From Clostridia bacterium (lineage in GTDB: Bacteria > Bacillota > Clostridia > Christensenellales > Borkfalkiaceae), in assembly GCA_017508485.1 (NCBI GenBank), contig JAFVYV010000003.1, positions 30,522 to 94,521 on the forward strand: DNA of 64,000 bases, written 5' to 3'. The notes beneath the pieces were generated by a model. That model saw only the letters and a list, made by a program, of their open reading frames with translations, did not search any database and was not told the origin of the DNA. The position numbers and the translations under genes are program-made. Below, piece by piece: positions 53,253 to 62,077 of this stretch; within the stretch, counting starts at the first letter, position 1, and the number at the start of each line of letters is the position of its first letter.

Positions 53253-55619
53253 TCATTTTAACTTAACGATAGTTACGCCTTTTTCGCCTTCGCCATACTT
53301 ACCAGACCTAAAAGAGTCAACAAATTTATGCTTTTTTAGGTAATCCATAACGGCAACACGAAGTTTCCCTGTACCAACACCGTGAATAATTTTTACTTCA
53401 TCGGCATTTAACAAAATTGACTCTGCAATAAACCTTTCAACTTCCATAATACCGTCAACCGTATCATAGCCAACAATGTTAAGTTCAAGTTTAGTTTCTT
53501 TTTGGTCAATCTTTCTACTAACTGAAATTTTGTTCTTTTCTTTATTTTTTGGAGCGTTTCCTTCAACAACAAATAGGTCGTTAATAGAAACTTTTACAGT
53601 TATATTACCAAAAAGAACGTCTATTTCCTTTTTGTTTTCCTTAATTTTTGAAACTTTTGCAATACCTTCTAAAGACTTAACGTAAACGCTATCGCCAACC
53701 TTTAAGATTTTAACGTCTACTTTTTTTAATCTTTTATCATCATCGGCAAAACTTTCATTAACGTATTTTATATCTTCAAGTGAATTTCTAAGCGTTCTTG
53801 CCTTTATAAAATCAGCCGTGTTTAGTTCTTCTTTGTTAAAAATTTCAGTTATTTCTTCAATAATTTGGTTAGCAGTCTCCAACCTTTCATTTAATATTCT
53901 TTTAACTTCAAGCCTTGCTGTAACATTAATTTTTTCCGTTTGTTTTTGCAAATTTTCCCTTTCTTTTTTAATTTGTTCAAGTTCAAACTCTTTTTCTTTT
54001 TCCATTTTTTCTAAAGAAAGGTTCAATTCATCAAGCCTATGCTTAGATTCTTCTGCTTCTCTTAAAACGTTTTCAAAAGATATTTTATTGTCACTTAAAA
54101 AACTAACTGCTCTATCTGAAATTTCCTTTTTAATTCCTAATCTTTTTGCAATTTCAATAGCATTTGATAGACCTGGCATACCTATATTTAACTTATAAAG
54201 CGGTGAAAAGGTTTTATTATCAAAATCCATTGATGCGTTTTTGATTTTAGGTGAAGTCATTGCATATTCTTTTAGTTTTGAATAGTGAGTTGTTATAATA
54301 CCAAAACAATTTTTAGAAAGCAACTTTTCAATTATAGCAAGTCCTAAGGCAGAACCTTCATCAGGGTCTGTTCCCGCACCAATTTCATCAATCAAAACAA
54401 GTGAATTATTTGTAACGTTATTCGTAATGTTTATAATATTAGTCATATGAGATGAAAAAGTTGATAAATTTTGTTCAATACTTTGTTCATCACCTATATC
54501 ACAAAATACGTTGTCAAAAACGGAAAGACTACTACCTTCACTTGCAAGAACAAAAAAGCCAGACATAGCCATAACTGTTAATAAACCAACTAATTTTAAC
54601 GTAACGGTTTTACCACCAGTATTAGGGCCGGTAACCAAAAGGAAGTTATAATCTTTGCCTAAATTTACTGAAACCGGTATAACTTTGTTTTCATCTATTA
54701 AAGGGTGTCTTCCCTTTATAATGTTGATAAAACCATTGTCGTTTATGTCAGGCATAATTGACTTTGTTCTAAATCCATAAGTGGCTTTTGCATAAGAAAC
54801 GTCAATATCAACAAGGTTTTCAATATTATATTTTACTTGTTCTTCTATTAAAGAAATTCTAAGTGATAAATCTGCTAAAATCTTTTTTATTTCAAGTTCT
54901 TCTTCTAAAATTGCACTTTTTAATTCGTTGTTTAATTCAACAATTTCCGTTGGCTCAATAAAAACTGTAGCACCCGAACTTGACTGGTCGTGTATTAAAC
55001 CCTTAACTTGTCCCCTAAACTCACTTTTAACAGGTAAAACGTAACGATTTTCTCTTATAGTTATTAAACTATCTTGAAGATATCCAGAAAGCCCCCTAAT
55101 ATAAGAATTAAGCCTATTTCTAATTTTGTTGTTAATTAAGGTTATCTTTTTTCTAATATTAAAAAGTTCGGTAGATGCCCTATCACTAATTTCATCTTCA
55201 GAAATTATTTTTGAATAAATTTCTTCTTCAAAAGAATTAAACAAAGTGATACAAGAAGAAATCTCTTTAAAAATGCTATTTTCTTGGCATAAACTATCTA
55301 AATTAGTTTTTACAATTCTACTTGCCGTTAAAACTTTTGCAACCTTTAGAATTTGCGCATTGTTAAGCACCCCGCCTTTTTTTGAAAAAGAAAGTTCATC
55401 ATCAACGTCTTCAAAAAATGGAACTATTGCGCTACTTGAATTAAACAATAAATCATACGCTTCCTTATTTTTTTGTAGCAAAAACTTTACCGTTTTAATA
55501 TCGTTTGAAGGAACAATTTCTTTAATTTCTTCCTTACTTCTTCTTAAAACGGCATAGGTAGCAGTTTTTTCTAAAATCTTGTCAAAACCTATTAAGTTTA
55601 ATACCTTTTTTGAAACCAT
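53253..55619 (-). CDS. mutS2: MutS2 (RqcU), Smr-domain ATPase
   Basis: A 788-residue protein: MutS-like core and clamp, ATPase with TGPNTGGKTVTLK and LIDEIGAGTDPDEG, a long coiled coil, and the C-terminal KOW and Smr domain (HGVGTGKLRVAVMDYLKKH). MutS2 has no mismatch-binding domain; in Bacillus it rescues collided ribosomes, and earlier work linked it to recombination control. It begins without Shine-Dalgarno, with TAAAAT six bases before the ATG. A near copy of the repeated palindrome is at 54743. Confidence 0.95.
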   Translation of the reverse strand: MVSKKVLNLIGFDKILEKTATYAVLRRSKEEIKEIVPSNDIKTVKFLLQKNKEAYDLLFNSSSAIVPFFEDVDDELSFSKKGGVLNNAQILKVAKVLTASRIVKTNLDSLCQENSIFKEISSCITLFNSFEEEIYSKIISEDEISDRASTELFNIRKKITLINNKIRNRLNSYIRGLSGYLQDSLITIRENRYVLPVKSEFRGQVKGLIHDQSSSGATVFIEPTEIVELNNELKSAILEEELEIKKILADLSLRISLIEEQVKYNIENLVDIDVSYAKATYGFRTKSIMPDINDNGFINIIKGRHPLIDENKVIPVSVNLGKDYNFLLVTGPNTGGKTVTLKLVGLLTVMAMSGFFVLASEGSSLSVFDNVFCDIGDEQSIEQNLSTFSSHMTNIINITNNVTNNSLVLIDEIGAGTDPDEGSALGLAIIEKLLSKNCFGIITTHYSKLKEYAMTSPKIKNASMDFDNKTFSPLYKLNIGMPGLSNAIEIAKRLGIKKEISDRAVSFLSDNKISFENVLREAEESKHRLDELNLSLEKMEKEKEFELEQIKKERENLQKQTEKINVTARLEVKRILNERLETANQIIEEITEIFNKEELNTADFIKARTLRNSLEDIKYVNESFADDDKRLKKVDVKILKVGDSVYVKSLEGIAKVSKIKENKKEIDVLFGNITVKVSINDLFVVEGNAPKNKEKNKISVSRKIDQKETKLELNIVGYDTVDGIMEVERFIAESILLNADEVKIIHGVGTGKLRVAVMDYLKKHKFVDSFRSGKYGEGEKGVTIVKLK
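54743..54757. repeat. Dispersed palindrome, copy E (one mismatch)
   Basis: TTATGTCAGGCATAA, one change from the exact copies, inside mutS2. Confidence 0.55.
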
Positions 55620-55625
55620 ACTATT

Positions 55626-55654
55626 ATTTTACTATATTTATTTAATTTTGAAAA
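55626..55654 (-). promoter_or_regulatory. Promoter of mutS2, leaderless layout
   Basis: On the reverse strand TTTTCA (55649-55654), 17 bases, TAAAAT (55626-55631), then six bases to the ATG at 55619. Confidence 0.5.
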
Positions 55655-55682
55655 GAAAAAACGGAAGATTTCTTCCGTTTTT
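55655..55682 (-). terminator. Terminator after pheT
   Basis: AAAAACGGAAGA and TCTTCCGTTTTT arms around a short loop on the reverse strand. It lies 16 bases after the pheT stop codon and touches the mutS2 promoter. Confidence 0.88.
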
Positions 55683-55697
55683 ATTAATTTGTTTTAA

Positions 55698-58096
55698 TTA
55701 TCTTAATTCAGCGTTTACGCTATCTTTAAGTTCTTTTAAAGTGTTTTCAATAATTGCATCAACTTCTTCAACGTTTAACGTTCTTTCATTTGAAACGAAC
55801 ACTAAGTTAAATGCTAAACTCTTTTTATTTTCAGCAATTTGGTTGCCTTTATAGATGTCAAATAAAGATACGCTATCTAAATATTCCCCACCGTTTTTCT
55901 TAATAACGGTTACAATATCTTCACATAAAACTTCATCATCAACGATAAGCGCTAAGTCTCTTTCAATGCTTGGAAATTTAGAAACTTGTTTGAATATAAT
56001 TTTATCATCATAGAAGTTCTTTAATTCATCTAAATAAAGTTCTGCAACGTAAATTCTCTTATCAGTTCCACATTTTGCACTAACTTTAGGAGAAAGTTCA
56101 CCAAAATAACCAACTTTTACTCCTTCTACGTAAACGTCTGCTGAACGAGTTTGGTGCATATAACCTAATTCGCTACGTTTATAAGAAACGTTTTTATTTC
56201 CTACAAAAGTATCAATAAAACCTTCAACAACACCCTTAATATCAAAGAAAGTAGTGTTACCAAACATACCAAGTGCAAGTCTTTCCTTTTCAATAGGAAG
56301 TTCGGTCACAGGTAAAGATTTTGGATTGTAAATTTTTGCAAGTTCAAAAAGTTTACCTTCATTGTTTTTTCTGTTTATATTATTGATAACAACTTGTACC
56401 ATTGATGGAATTAAAGTCGTTCTCATAATATTAACGTCTTCGCTAAGTGGATTTATAATTTCAACGTACTTATATTCTTCCTTGTTTTCATCAAGTCCAT
56501 AAACTGCATAGTCTTTTTTAGATACGAAAGAATAGGTAATAATTTCATTAAAACCATATCCACAAAGTAGATTTTTAATATTATCAGTTCTAACTTGTTC
56601 TTTATTTTTACCACCAAGAGTTACCTTTGAAGTTTCTAATAAAGTTGACCGATATGGTCATAACCGTATTCTCTAATAATTTCTTCAGCAATATCAGGGT
56701 AATCTTCAACGTCTTCTCTATATAAAGGAACGGTAATTTTGATATTATCGCCATCAATTTCAACACCAAAATTAAGTTTTTCTAAAATTTCTTTAATATC
56801 GTTAGTTGGAACTACAATACCTAAAACTGCATTGATTTTTGAAATAGTAGTGTTAATAACCTTTTCTTCTAACTTTTCTTCCATTAAATCGTATCTATCA
56901 GCACTAATTTTACCACAATTTAAGGTGTAAATTAGGTTAAGCGCTCTATTAAGACCAATTTCCGTAGTGTAAGCATCAATACCCTTTTCAAATCTACTTG
57001 AAGAATCAGATGATTGACCTAATGCTCTTGAAGTTTTTCTTATATTATCTCTCTTAAACTTAGCAGATTCAAAAACAATTTCAGTAGTGTCGTCTTTAAT
57101 ACCACTGTTTAATCCACCCATAACACCAGCAAGTGCAACAGGTTTATTTTGGTCACAAATAACTAAATTATTTTCGTTAAGTTCAAAAGATTTTTCATCT
57201 AAAGTTATAATTTGTTCTTTTTCTTTTGCTCTTCTAACAACAATTGTTCCGTCTTCTAATTCTTTTCTATCAAAAGCGTGCATAGGTTGACCGATTTCCA
57301 TTAAAACAAAGTTAGTAATGTCAACAATGTTATTAATTGAACGAAGTCCAACACTTGCAAGTCTTCTACTCATCCATTTTGGTGACTTTTCAATTTTAAT
57401 ATCGCTTACGTATTGAGCCATATATCTAGGACATAGGTCAAACGCCTTGTTTTCAACCTTAATTTCAGTAGTTGTTTTGATATCTTCACAAGTTTTATAA
57501 GTTAAATCAGGCATTTTTAACGGTTTATTTAATACTGCAGCAACTTCCCTTGCTAGACCTAAAATACTTTGACAGTCTGGTCTATTTGCAGTTACGTTAA
57601 TATCAAAAATAACGTCTTCAATACCTAAAACTTCTTTTACTTCTGCACCAAGTGGATAATCTTCTTGTAAAATTAAAATTCCGTGAACACTTGCACCTTC
57701 ATAAAAGTCGTCGTTTATACCAAGTTCTTCACCACTACAGAACATACCGTATGATGGAAGTCCCCTTAATTCACCGTTATAAATATGTTCGCCGTTAAAA
57801 AGTGTTGAACCATCTAACGCAACAGGAACTAACGCACCTTCAAAAATATTGTGCGCTGCAGTTATAATTTGTAATTTACCATACTTTCCTGCATCAACTT
57901 GAGTTACTAAAAGTTTATCTGCATTAGGGTGCCTATCAATCTTTTCAATTTTTGCAACAACAATTTTATCAACTTTTTCTGCAAAACGTACGACTTCTTC
58001 AACTTCAAAGCCACAAGAAAATAATTTCTTTTGTAATTCTTCAACTGATACGTCAATATCAACGTAATCTTTAAGCCAAGATAAAGGTAATTTCAT
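55698..58096 (-). pseudogene. pheT: Phenylalanyl-tRNA synthetase beta subunit, split by a one-base frameshift
   Basis: The beta subunit has editing and tRNA-binding roles and is essential. The first frame (58096 to 56636) has the EMAP-like tRNA-binding domain and the B3/B4 editing domain and stops after YGYDHIGQLY. The other frame resumes exactly there (TLLETSKVTLGGKNKEQVRTD...) and runs to 55698 with the catalytic-like core and C-terminal FDX-ACB anticodon-binding domain. Restoring one base near 56646 (GGTCAAACTTTA for GGTCAACTTTA) gives 799 residues, the normal size. As the gene is essential and has a T-box and intact pheS, this most likely is a sequencing or assembly error. Confidence 0.93.
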
Positions 58097-58101
58097 TTTT
58101 C

Positions 58102-59124
58102 TTATCTCCTTTCAAATTGTTTTAAGAACTTAACATTATTTGCAAAAAGTGTTCTTATATCCGTAATGCCGTACTTAATCATAGTAATTCTTTCAATACC
58201 AAGACCAAATGCTAATGCAGAATATTCGTTAGAATCAATACCACAGTTTTCTAAAACCTTTTTGTTTACGATACCTGCGCCAAGAATTTCTATCCAACCT
58301 GTTCCCTTACATAAACTACAACCTTTTCCGTGACACTTTGAACAAGTAACGTCTACTTCAACACTTGGTTCCGTGAATGGAAAGTATGACGGTCTAAGTC
58401 TAATTTCAGTAGTTTCATCAAAAATTGTCTTAAAGAACTTGTTTAATAACCCTTTTAAGTCGCATAAAGAAACGTTCTTATCAACAACAAGCCCTTCAAT
58501 TTGATGGAACATTGGAGAGTGTGATGCATCGTCGTCTGCACGGTAAACTCTACCAGGACTTAAAATTTTAATAGGTGGCTTTTTGTTTTCCATCGTTCTA
58601 ATTTGTCCTGGAGAAGTATGTGGACGAAGTACTATATCATCTTTTACGTAAAAAGTATCTTGCATATCTCTTGCAGGGTGGTCTTTTGGAATATTTAAAG
58701 CCTCAAAACAGTAGTAATCAAGTTCAATTTCAGGTCCTTCAAACACTTCAAACCCCATACCGGCAAAAGCATCAATAATTTGATTTTTTACTATATTTAA
58801 TGGATGAAGATTGCCAACTTCTACCTTTTTACCAGGTAAAGTAATATCTAAACTTTCCGCCTTAATTTTATTTTCAAATTCAATTTCTTTTAATAAAGCA
58901 TCTTTTTGTTGAATTTTAGTTTCAACTTCCGTCTTTAATTCGTTAACAATTTTACCAAAAGACGCTCTTTCTTCAGGTGCAATATCTTTCATATTTTTCA
59001 TAAGCAAACTGATTTCACCAGTTTTACCAAGATATTTAACACGTAAATCAACTAATTCTGAAGAGGTTGTGGCTTTTTCAATTTCTTGAAATGCCTTTTC
59101 TTTAATAATAGAATAATCTTGCAT
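58102..59124 (-). CDS. pheS: Phenylalanyl-tRNA synthetase alpha subunit
   Basis: A 340-residue class II synthetase subunit: N-terminal coiled coil, motif 2 region with RPHTSPGQIRTM and SPGRVYRADDDASHSP, and motif 3 AFGLGIERITMIKYG. A CSKCHGKGCSLCKGTGW zinc-like Cys cluster near residue 260, found in many Gram-positive forms, is present. The ATG at 59124 follows TTTGGAGGAAA; the longer frame to 59166 enters the T-box terminator. pheT follows after five bases. Confidence 0.96.
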   Translation of the reverse strand: MQDYSIIKEKAFQEIEKATTSSELVDLRVKYLGKTGEISLLMKNMKDIAPEERASFGKIVNELKTEVETKIQQKDALLKEIEFENKIKAESLDITLPGKKVEVGNLHPLNIVKNQIIDAFAGMGFEVFEGPEIELDYYCFEALNIPKDHPARDMQDTFYVKDDIVLRPHTSPGQIRTMENKKPPIKILSPGRVYRADDDASHSPMFHQIEGLVVDKNVSLCDLKGLLNKFFKTIFDETTEIRLRPSYFPFTEPSVEVDVTCSKCHGKGCSLCKGTGWIEILGAGIVNKKVLENCGIDSNEYSALAFGLGIERITMIKYGITDIRTLFANNVKFLKQFERR

Positions 59125-59138
59125 GATTTCCTCCAAAT

Positions 59139-59377
59139 TTATAAAAATAAAACGCCCTATAAACATAGGGCGTTAAATAAACGCGGTACCACCTAATTTC
59201 GCTTAAAAAATAAGCCTTTAATGAGCATATAACGGTCTCAACCCGACGCTTCCTACTGCTACTTCAAAAGCGCAACTCCAAAGTGAATAACGTATTAAAG
59301 TAAATAAACGGCCTTTCAGCTTCTAAGCCATTCTCTCTGAAAATACTTATGTAAACACGTGTCTCTTTATCAACGTT
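59139..59377 (-). promoter_or_regulatory. T-box riboswitch of pheST
   Basis: On the reverse strand the leader contains the T-box sequence AATTAGGTGGTACCGCG (complement around 59182-59198) followed by the terminator stem AACGCCCTAT / ATAGGGCGTT (59151-59174) and a T run. An AGAGAGAAT segment marks Stem I. A UUC triplet (complement 59285-59287) followed by A is a possible Phe specifier; this detail is uncertain. Uncharged tRNA-Phe would favour the antiterminator and synthetase expression. Confidence 0.88.
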
Positions 59378-59383
59378 TTCTTC

Positions 59384-59412
59384 ATTATAATAAAAAGAAA
59401 ACGTTTTGTCAA
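59384..59412 (-). promoter_or_regulatory. Consensus sigma-A promoter of the pheST T-box transcript
   Basis: On the reverse strand TTGACA (59407-59412), 17 bases, TATAAT (59384-59389). Confidence 0.88.
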
Positions 59413-59422
59413 TTCTTTTAAT

Positions 59423-60070
59423 TTAAATACCTAAAATTGTATTAGGAATTTTGCCAACAATTACTGCTTCACAAAGTAAAACTTCCGTTTTTGAAACAAT
59501 CTCTCTTTTAGTAAAAGGAAGTTCAATTTTACTTGTTAAATAAACTTCTAAATAAATTGAGTGCCTTGTTTGATTTATACCTGCCGAAGTAAAAGACGAG
59601 TTAAAATCACACACAACGAATACTTCATTTAATACTTTTAAGTTAATCTTTTTACCATATGCAGAAAATATTTCAAGCCCTAAAAAACTACCTAAAGGTA
59701 TAGGTATGCCATTTTCAACTTGAGAAACAAAAATTTCTTTTGCTATATTAGAAATTTCCCTATTTATTTGGTTTGTTTTTATTGCGTTAAGTTCAATTAA
59801 AACTACGTCATTATCTTTGTTTTTTTCAATATTTACTATACTTTCATACCCGTTATCTATTGAAAAAACTTCTAAAACTGCACTATTTACTGAAATTACC
59901 GCATAAGAATTTAGGTTGTTTTCTAAAATATTAAAAATATTTTTTACAACAACTTTTTTATAATAAAAAAATAGCAAAAAAATAAATAATAAAGCTATAA
60001 AAAAAGGAAAAAATCTTTTTGAAAACTTTTTCCTTGGTTTTTTTAATAAATTATAGTCGTAGCATTCCAT
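59423..60070 (-). CDS. yunB: YunB-family sporulation protein
   Basis: A 215-residue protein with an N-terminal basic stretch, one membrane helix (residues about 20-40) and an extracellular beta-rich domain including ENGIPIPLGSFLGLEIFS, the YunB signature. YunB is a mother-cell protein under sigma-E in Bacillus, of unclear role in coat/cortex formation. Its start codon lies in a 22-bp palindrome, and a CATATAATA element just upstream looks like a sigma-E -10 box. It is the last gene of the spoVA cluster. Confidence 0.85.
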   Translation of the reverse strand: MECYDYNLLKKPRKKFSKRFFPFFIALLFIFLLFFYYKKVVVKNIFNILENNLNSYAVISVNSAVLEVFSIDNGYESIVNIEKNKDNDVVLIELNAIKTNQINREISNIAKEIFVSQVENGIPIPLGSFLGLEIFSAYGKKINLKVLNEVFVVCDFNSSFTSAGINQTRHSIYLEVYLTSKIELPFTKREIVSKTEVLLCEAVIVGKIPNTILGI

Positions 60071-60086
60071 ATATTATTATATGGAA
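60065..60086. repeat. Perfect palindrome over the yunB start codon
   Basis: TTCCATATA (60065-60073), TTAT, TATATGGAA (60078-60086). The yunB ATG is at 60068-60070. It may hide the start codon in a hairpin or be an operator. Confidence 0.6.
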
Positions 60087-60089
60087 AGA

Positions 60090-60461
60090 CTAATTCTTTT
60101 TAGACCTAACTGAAAAAATAAATGCAAATAAACAACCAAAAACTATTGCCGCCGTTATACCCATACTTGCAGAAGTAATGCCACCAGTTATTGCATCAAA
60201 TAACCCTTTTTTTGCACCTTCTTTTGCGCCTTTTGCTAATAAATAGCCAAACCCACATATCGGAACAGTTGCACCTGCACCTGCAAAATCAACGAAGTAT
60301 TGATATAACCCTACACTCTCAAGTAAAACTCCTGACAACATAAAATAAACCAAAATTTTACCAGAAGTTATTTTTGTAAAGTTAATAAGAAGTTGTGCAA
60401 TAACACAAATTAACCCACCAAACACAAAAGCCTTAACAAAAATCAGTATTATGTCTGACAT
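60090..60461 (-). CDS. spoVAE: Stage V sporulation protein AE
   Basis: A 123-residue membrane protein with four helices, similar in fold to SpoVAC (conserved GGLICVIAQLL segment and the GAGATVPICGFGYLLAKGAKEG region). It is part of the SpoVA channel for dipicolinic acid in the spore inner membrane. It starts two bases after spoVAD. An exact 17-bp palindrome copy overlaps its start codon. Confidence 0.93.
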   Translation of the reverse strand: MSDIILIFVKAFVFGGLICVIAQLLINFTKITSGKILVYFMLSGVLLESVGLYQYFVDFAGAGATVPICGFGYLLAKGAKEGAKKGLFDAITGGITSASMGITAAIVFGCLFAFIFSVRSKKN

Positions 60462-60464
60462 AAT
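60448..60464. repeat. Dispersed palindrome, copy F (exact, 17 bp)
   Basis: ATTATGTCTGACATAAT, perfect palindrome around a central T, overlapping the start codon of spoVAE. Confidence 0.85.
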
Positions 60465-61459
60465 TACCCCCTATTTTCTATTACAACACCGTGAGAAATG
60501 CAAGGTATTGATTCCCCTTGTTGAGTTGACACGGTTGAAAGCAAAGCACCAGTTGCTAAAAAGAAAACTTTGTTAATTTCTTTATTTTTGAACTTGTCCA
60601 TAAAGTAAGAATTAAGCACAACGGCACTACAACCTGCGCCACTTCCCCCTTGAAACTCTTCTTCATGTGGTTCATAAATCAAAGCGCCACAGTCTATATG
60701 TTTTTCAAAAATATCAAAGCCTTTTTCCCATGCTAAATCTTTTAATATTTTACTACCAAACACACCTAAATCGCCAGTAATTATTAAATCATAATCTTTA
60801 GGCGACAAATTGTTTTCATTAAAATGAGCCACCAGAGTATCTAAAGCAGCGGGAGCCATTGCCGCCCCCATATTATTTGCATCAGTTATACCAAAATCAA
60901 CAACCCTTCCAAAAGTTGCCATCGTTATTTTAGGTCCTACGCCATTTTTTGATAACATAGTTGCTCCTGCGCCTGTTACAGTCCATTGTGATTGTGGTGG
61001 TCTAACGCTACCAAGTTCTAAAGGGTAGCGATATTGCCTTTCAGCAGTTGCAAAATGGCTACCAGTTGCACAAACCACGTTCTCCATATATCCACCGTCT
61101 ATTAAAACACTACCGATTGCTAAAGTTTCACTCATCGTTGAACAAGCGTTATATACACCGATATATGGTATTTCAAAATCTCTTGCGGCATAACTTGATG
61201 AAATTATTTGGTTTAATAAATCACCCGCCAAAATAGCGTTTACGGACTCTCTTTTTCTATTTGAATTCTTAATAACCCCGTCAATTACGTAAGAAAGCAT
61301 CTTGCATTCTGCCTTTTCAAAGGTCTTTTCATTAAATTTATCGTTATCAAGCCTTGTTTCAATATATTTCCCGATAGGTCCTAAAGATTCTTTTGGTCCT
61401 GCAATAGTAGAAGTTGCAGTTATAACGGGTTTATTTTTAAAAATTAAAGTACGTTTCAT
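60464..61459 (-). CDS. spoVAD: Stage V sporulation protein AD
   Basis: A 331-residue thiolase-fold protein (opening KRTLIFKNKPVITATSTIAGPKE, then GVYNACSTMSE with the thiolase-like Cys position) that binds dipicolinic acid for transport into the forespore. I start at the ATG at 61459, whose first base is shared with the spoVAC stop codon (TAATG); the longer frame to 61471 is inside spoVAC. Confidence 0.95.
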   Translation of the reverse strand: MKRTLIFKNKPVITATSTIAGPKESLGPIGKYIETRLDNDKFNEKTFEKAECKMLSYVIDGVIKNSNRKRESVNAILAGDLLNQIISSSYAARDFEIPYIGVYNACSTMSETLAIGSVLIDGGYMENVVCATGSHFATAERQYRYPLELGSVRPPQSQWTVTGAGATMLSKNGVGPKITMATFGRVVDFGITDANNMGAAMAPAALDTLVAHFNENNLSPKDYDLIITGDLGVFGSKILKDLAWEKGFDIFEKHIDCGALIYEPHEEEFQGGSGAGCSAVVLNSYFMDKFKNKEINKVFFLATGALLSTVSTQQGESIPCISHGVVIENRG

Positions 61460-61923
61460 TAAAACACCCAATAAATAAAATAATATACTAAGCCTACCAC
61501 CACGCTACTTGCTACACCAAAAACGATAATAGGACCAGCAATAGTAAACATTTTTGCCGCTAAACCGTAAATAAAGCCTTCTGACTTAAATTCCATAGCC
61601 GGTGAAACAACGGAATTAGCGAAACCAGTAATAGGCACTATAGACCCACCACCTGCGTATTTACCAATTCTATCGTAAACGCCAAGACCTGTTAAAAAAG
61701 AGCCAATAAAAATTAAAATCATAGAAACGTATCCTGCAAGTTCATCGCCAGTTATAAAAAACACTTTTTCTAATAAAAGCCTTAAACTTTGACCTATTAC
61801 ACATATCAATCCACCAACCCAAAAAGCACGAAATAACGTTCTTTTTTCGTTAGTTTTTACGGATATACTTTTAACGTAATTAATATAGTTTTCGTTATAA
61901 TTTTCTTTATTTTTGCCAGTCAT
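61459..61923 (-). CDS. spoVAC: Stage V sporulation protein AC
   Basis: A 154-residue membrane protein with a basic N-terminus and four helices (GGLICVIGQSLRLLLEKV, GGGSIVPITGFANSVVSPAMEF). SpoVAC acts as the mechanosensitive DPA channel of the spore inner membrane. Its ATG overlaps by ATGA the end of a 29-codon upstream frame that has its own sigma-G-like promoter. Confidence 0.95.
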   Translation of the reverse strand: MTGKNKENYNENYINYVKSISVKTNEKRTLFRAFWVGGLICVIGQSLRLLLEKVFFITGDELAGYVSMILIFIGSFLTGLGVYDRIGKYAGGGSIVPITGFANSVVSPAMEFKSEGFIYGLAAKMFTIAGPIIVFGVASSVVVGLVYYFIYWVF

Positions 61924-62009
61924 CTCTCTTCCTTTTTAGAAAAAGAATTAGTTATGCTTTCTTTTTCATCAATAGGTGTTAAAAACACAAAATCTTTATT
62001 TTTTTTCAT
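61920..62009 (-). CDS. Short 29-residue frame coupled to spoVAC
   Basis: A small open frame, MKKNKDFVFLTPIDEKESIT followed by NSFSKKEER, whose TGA overlaps the spoVAC ATG. Its ATG is seven bases after a sigma-G-type -10 box, with no ribosome binding site, so it would be a leaderless leader peptide. The spoVAC ribosome binding site (AAGGAAG) lies in its end. Translation is plausible but not proven. Confidence 0.45.
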   Translation of the reverse strand: MKKNKDFVFLTPIDEKESITNSFSKKEER

Positions 62010-62016
62010 ATACAAT

Positions 62017-62046
62017 TAATATGCCTATTTTTTGGTGTAAAAATAC
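62017..62046 (-). promoter_or_regulatory. Candidate sigma-G promoter of the spoVA operon
   Basis: On the reverse strand GTATT (62042-62046), 18 bases, CATATTA (62017-62023): the -10 fits CATWHTA fully and the -35 differs at one position. spoVA is known to be sigma-G dependent in Bacillus. Confidence 0.6.
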
Positions 62047-62077
62047 AAAAATACGACTATATTTTTAGTCGTATTTT
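62042..62077 (-). terminator. Terminator overlapping the end of sigF
   Basis: AAATACGACTA / TAGTCGTATTT stem with T run on the reverse strand. The sigF stop codon lies in the stem. It would separate the spoIIA-sigF unit from the spoVA unit, and its tail overlaps the -35 of the next promoter. Confidence 0.75.

Noticed and set aside
56636..56650. Programmed frameshift in pheT
   Set aside because: No slippery sequence; a single missing A explains it more simply.
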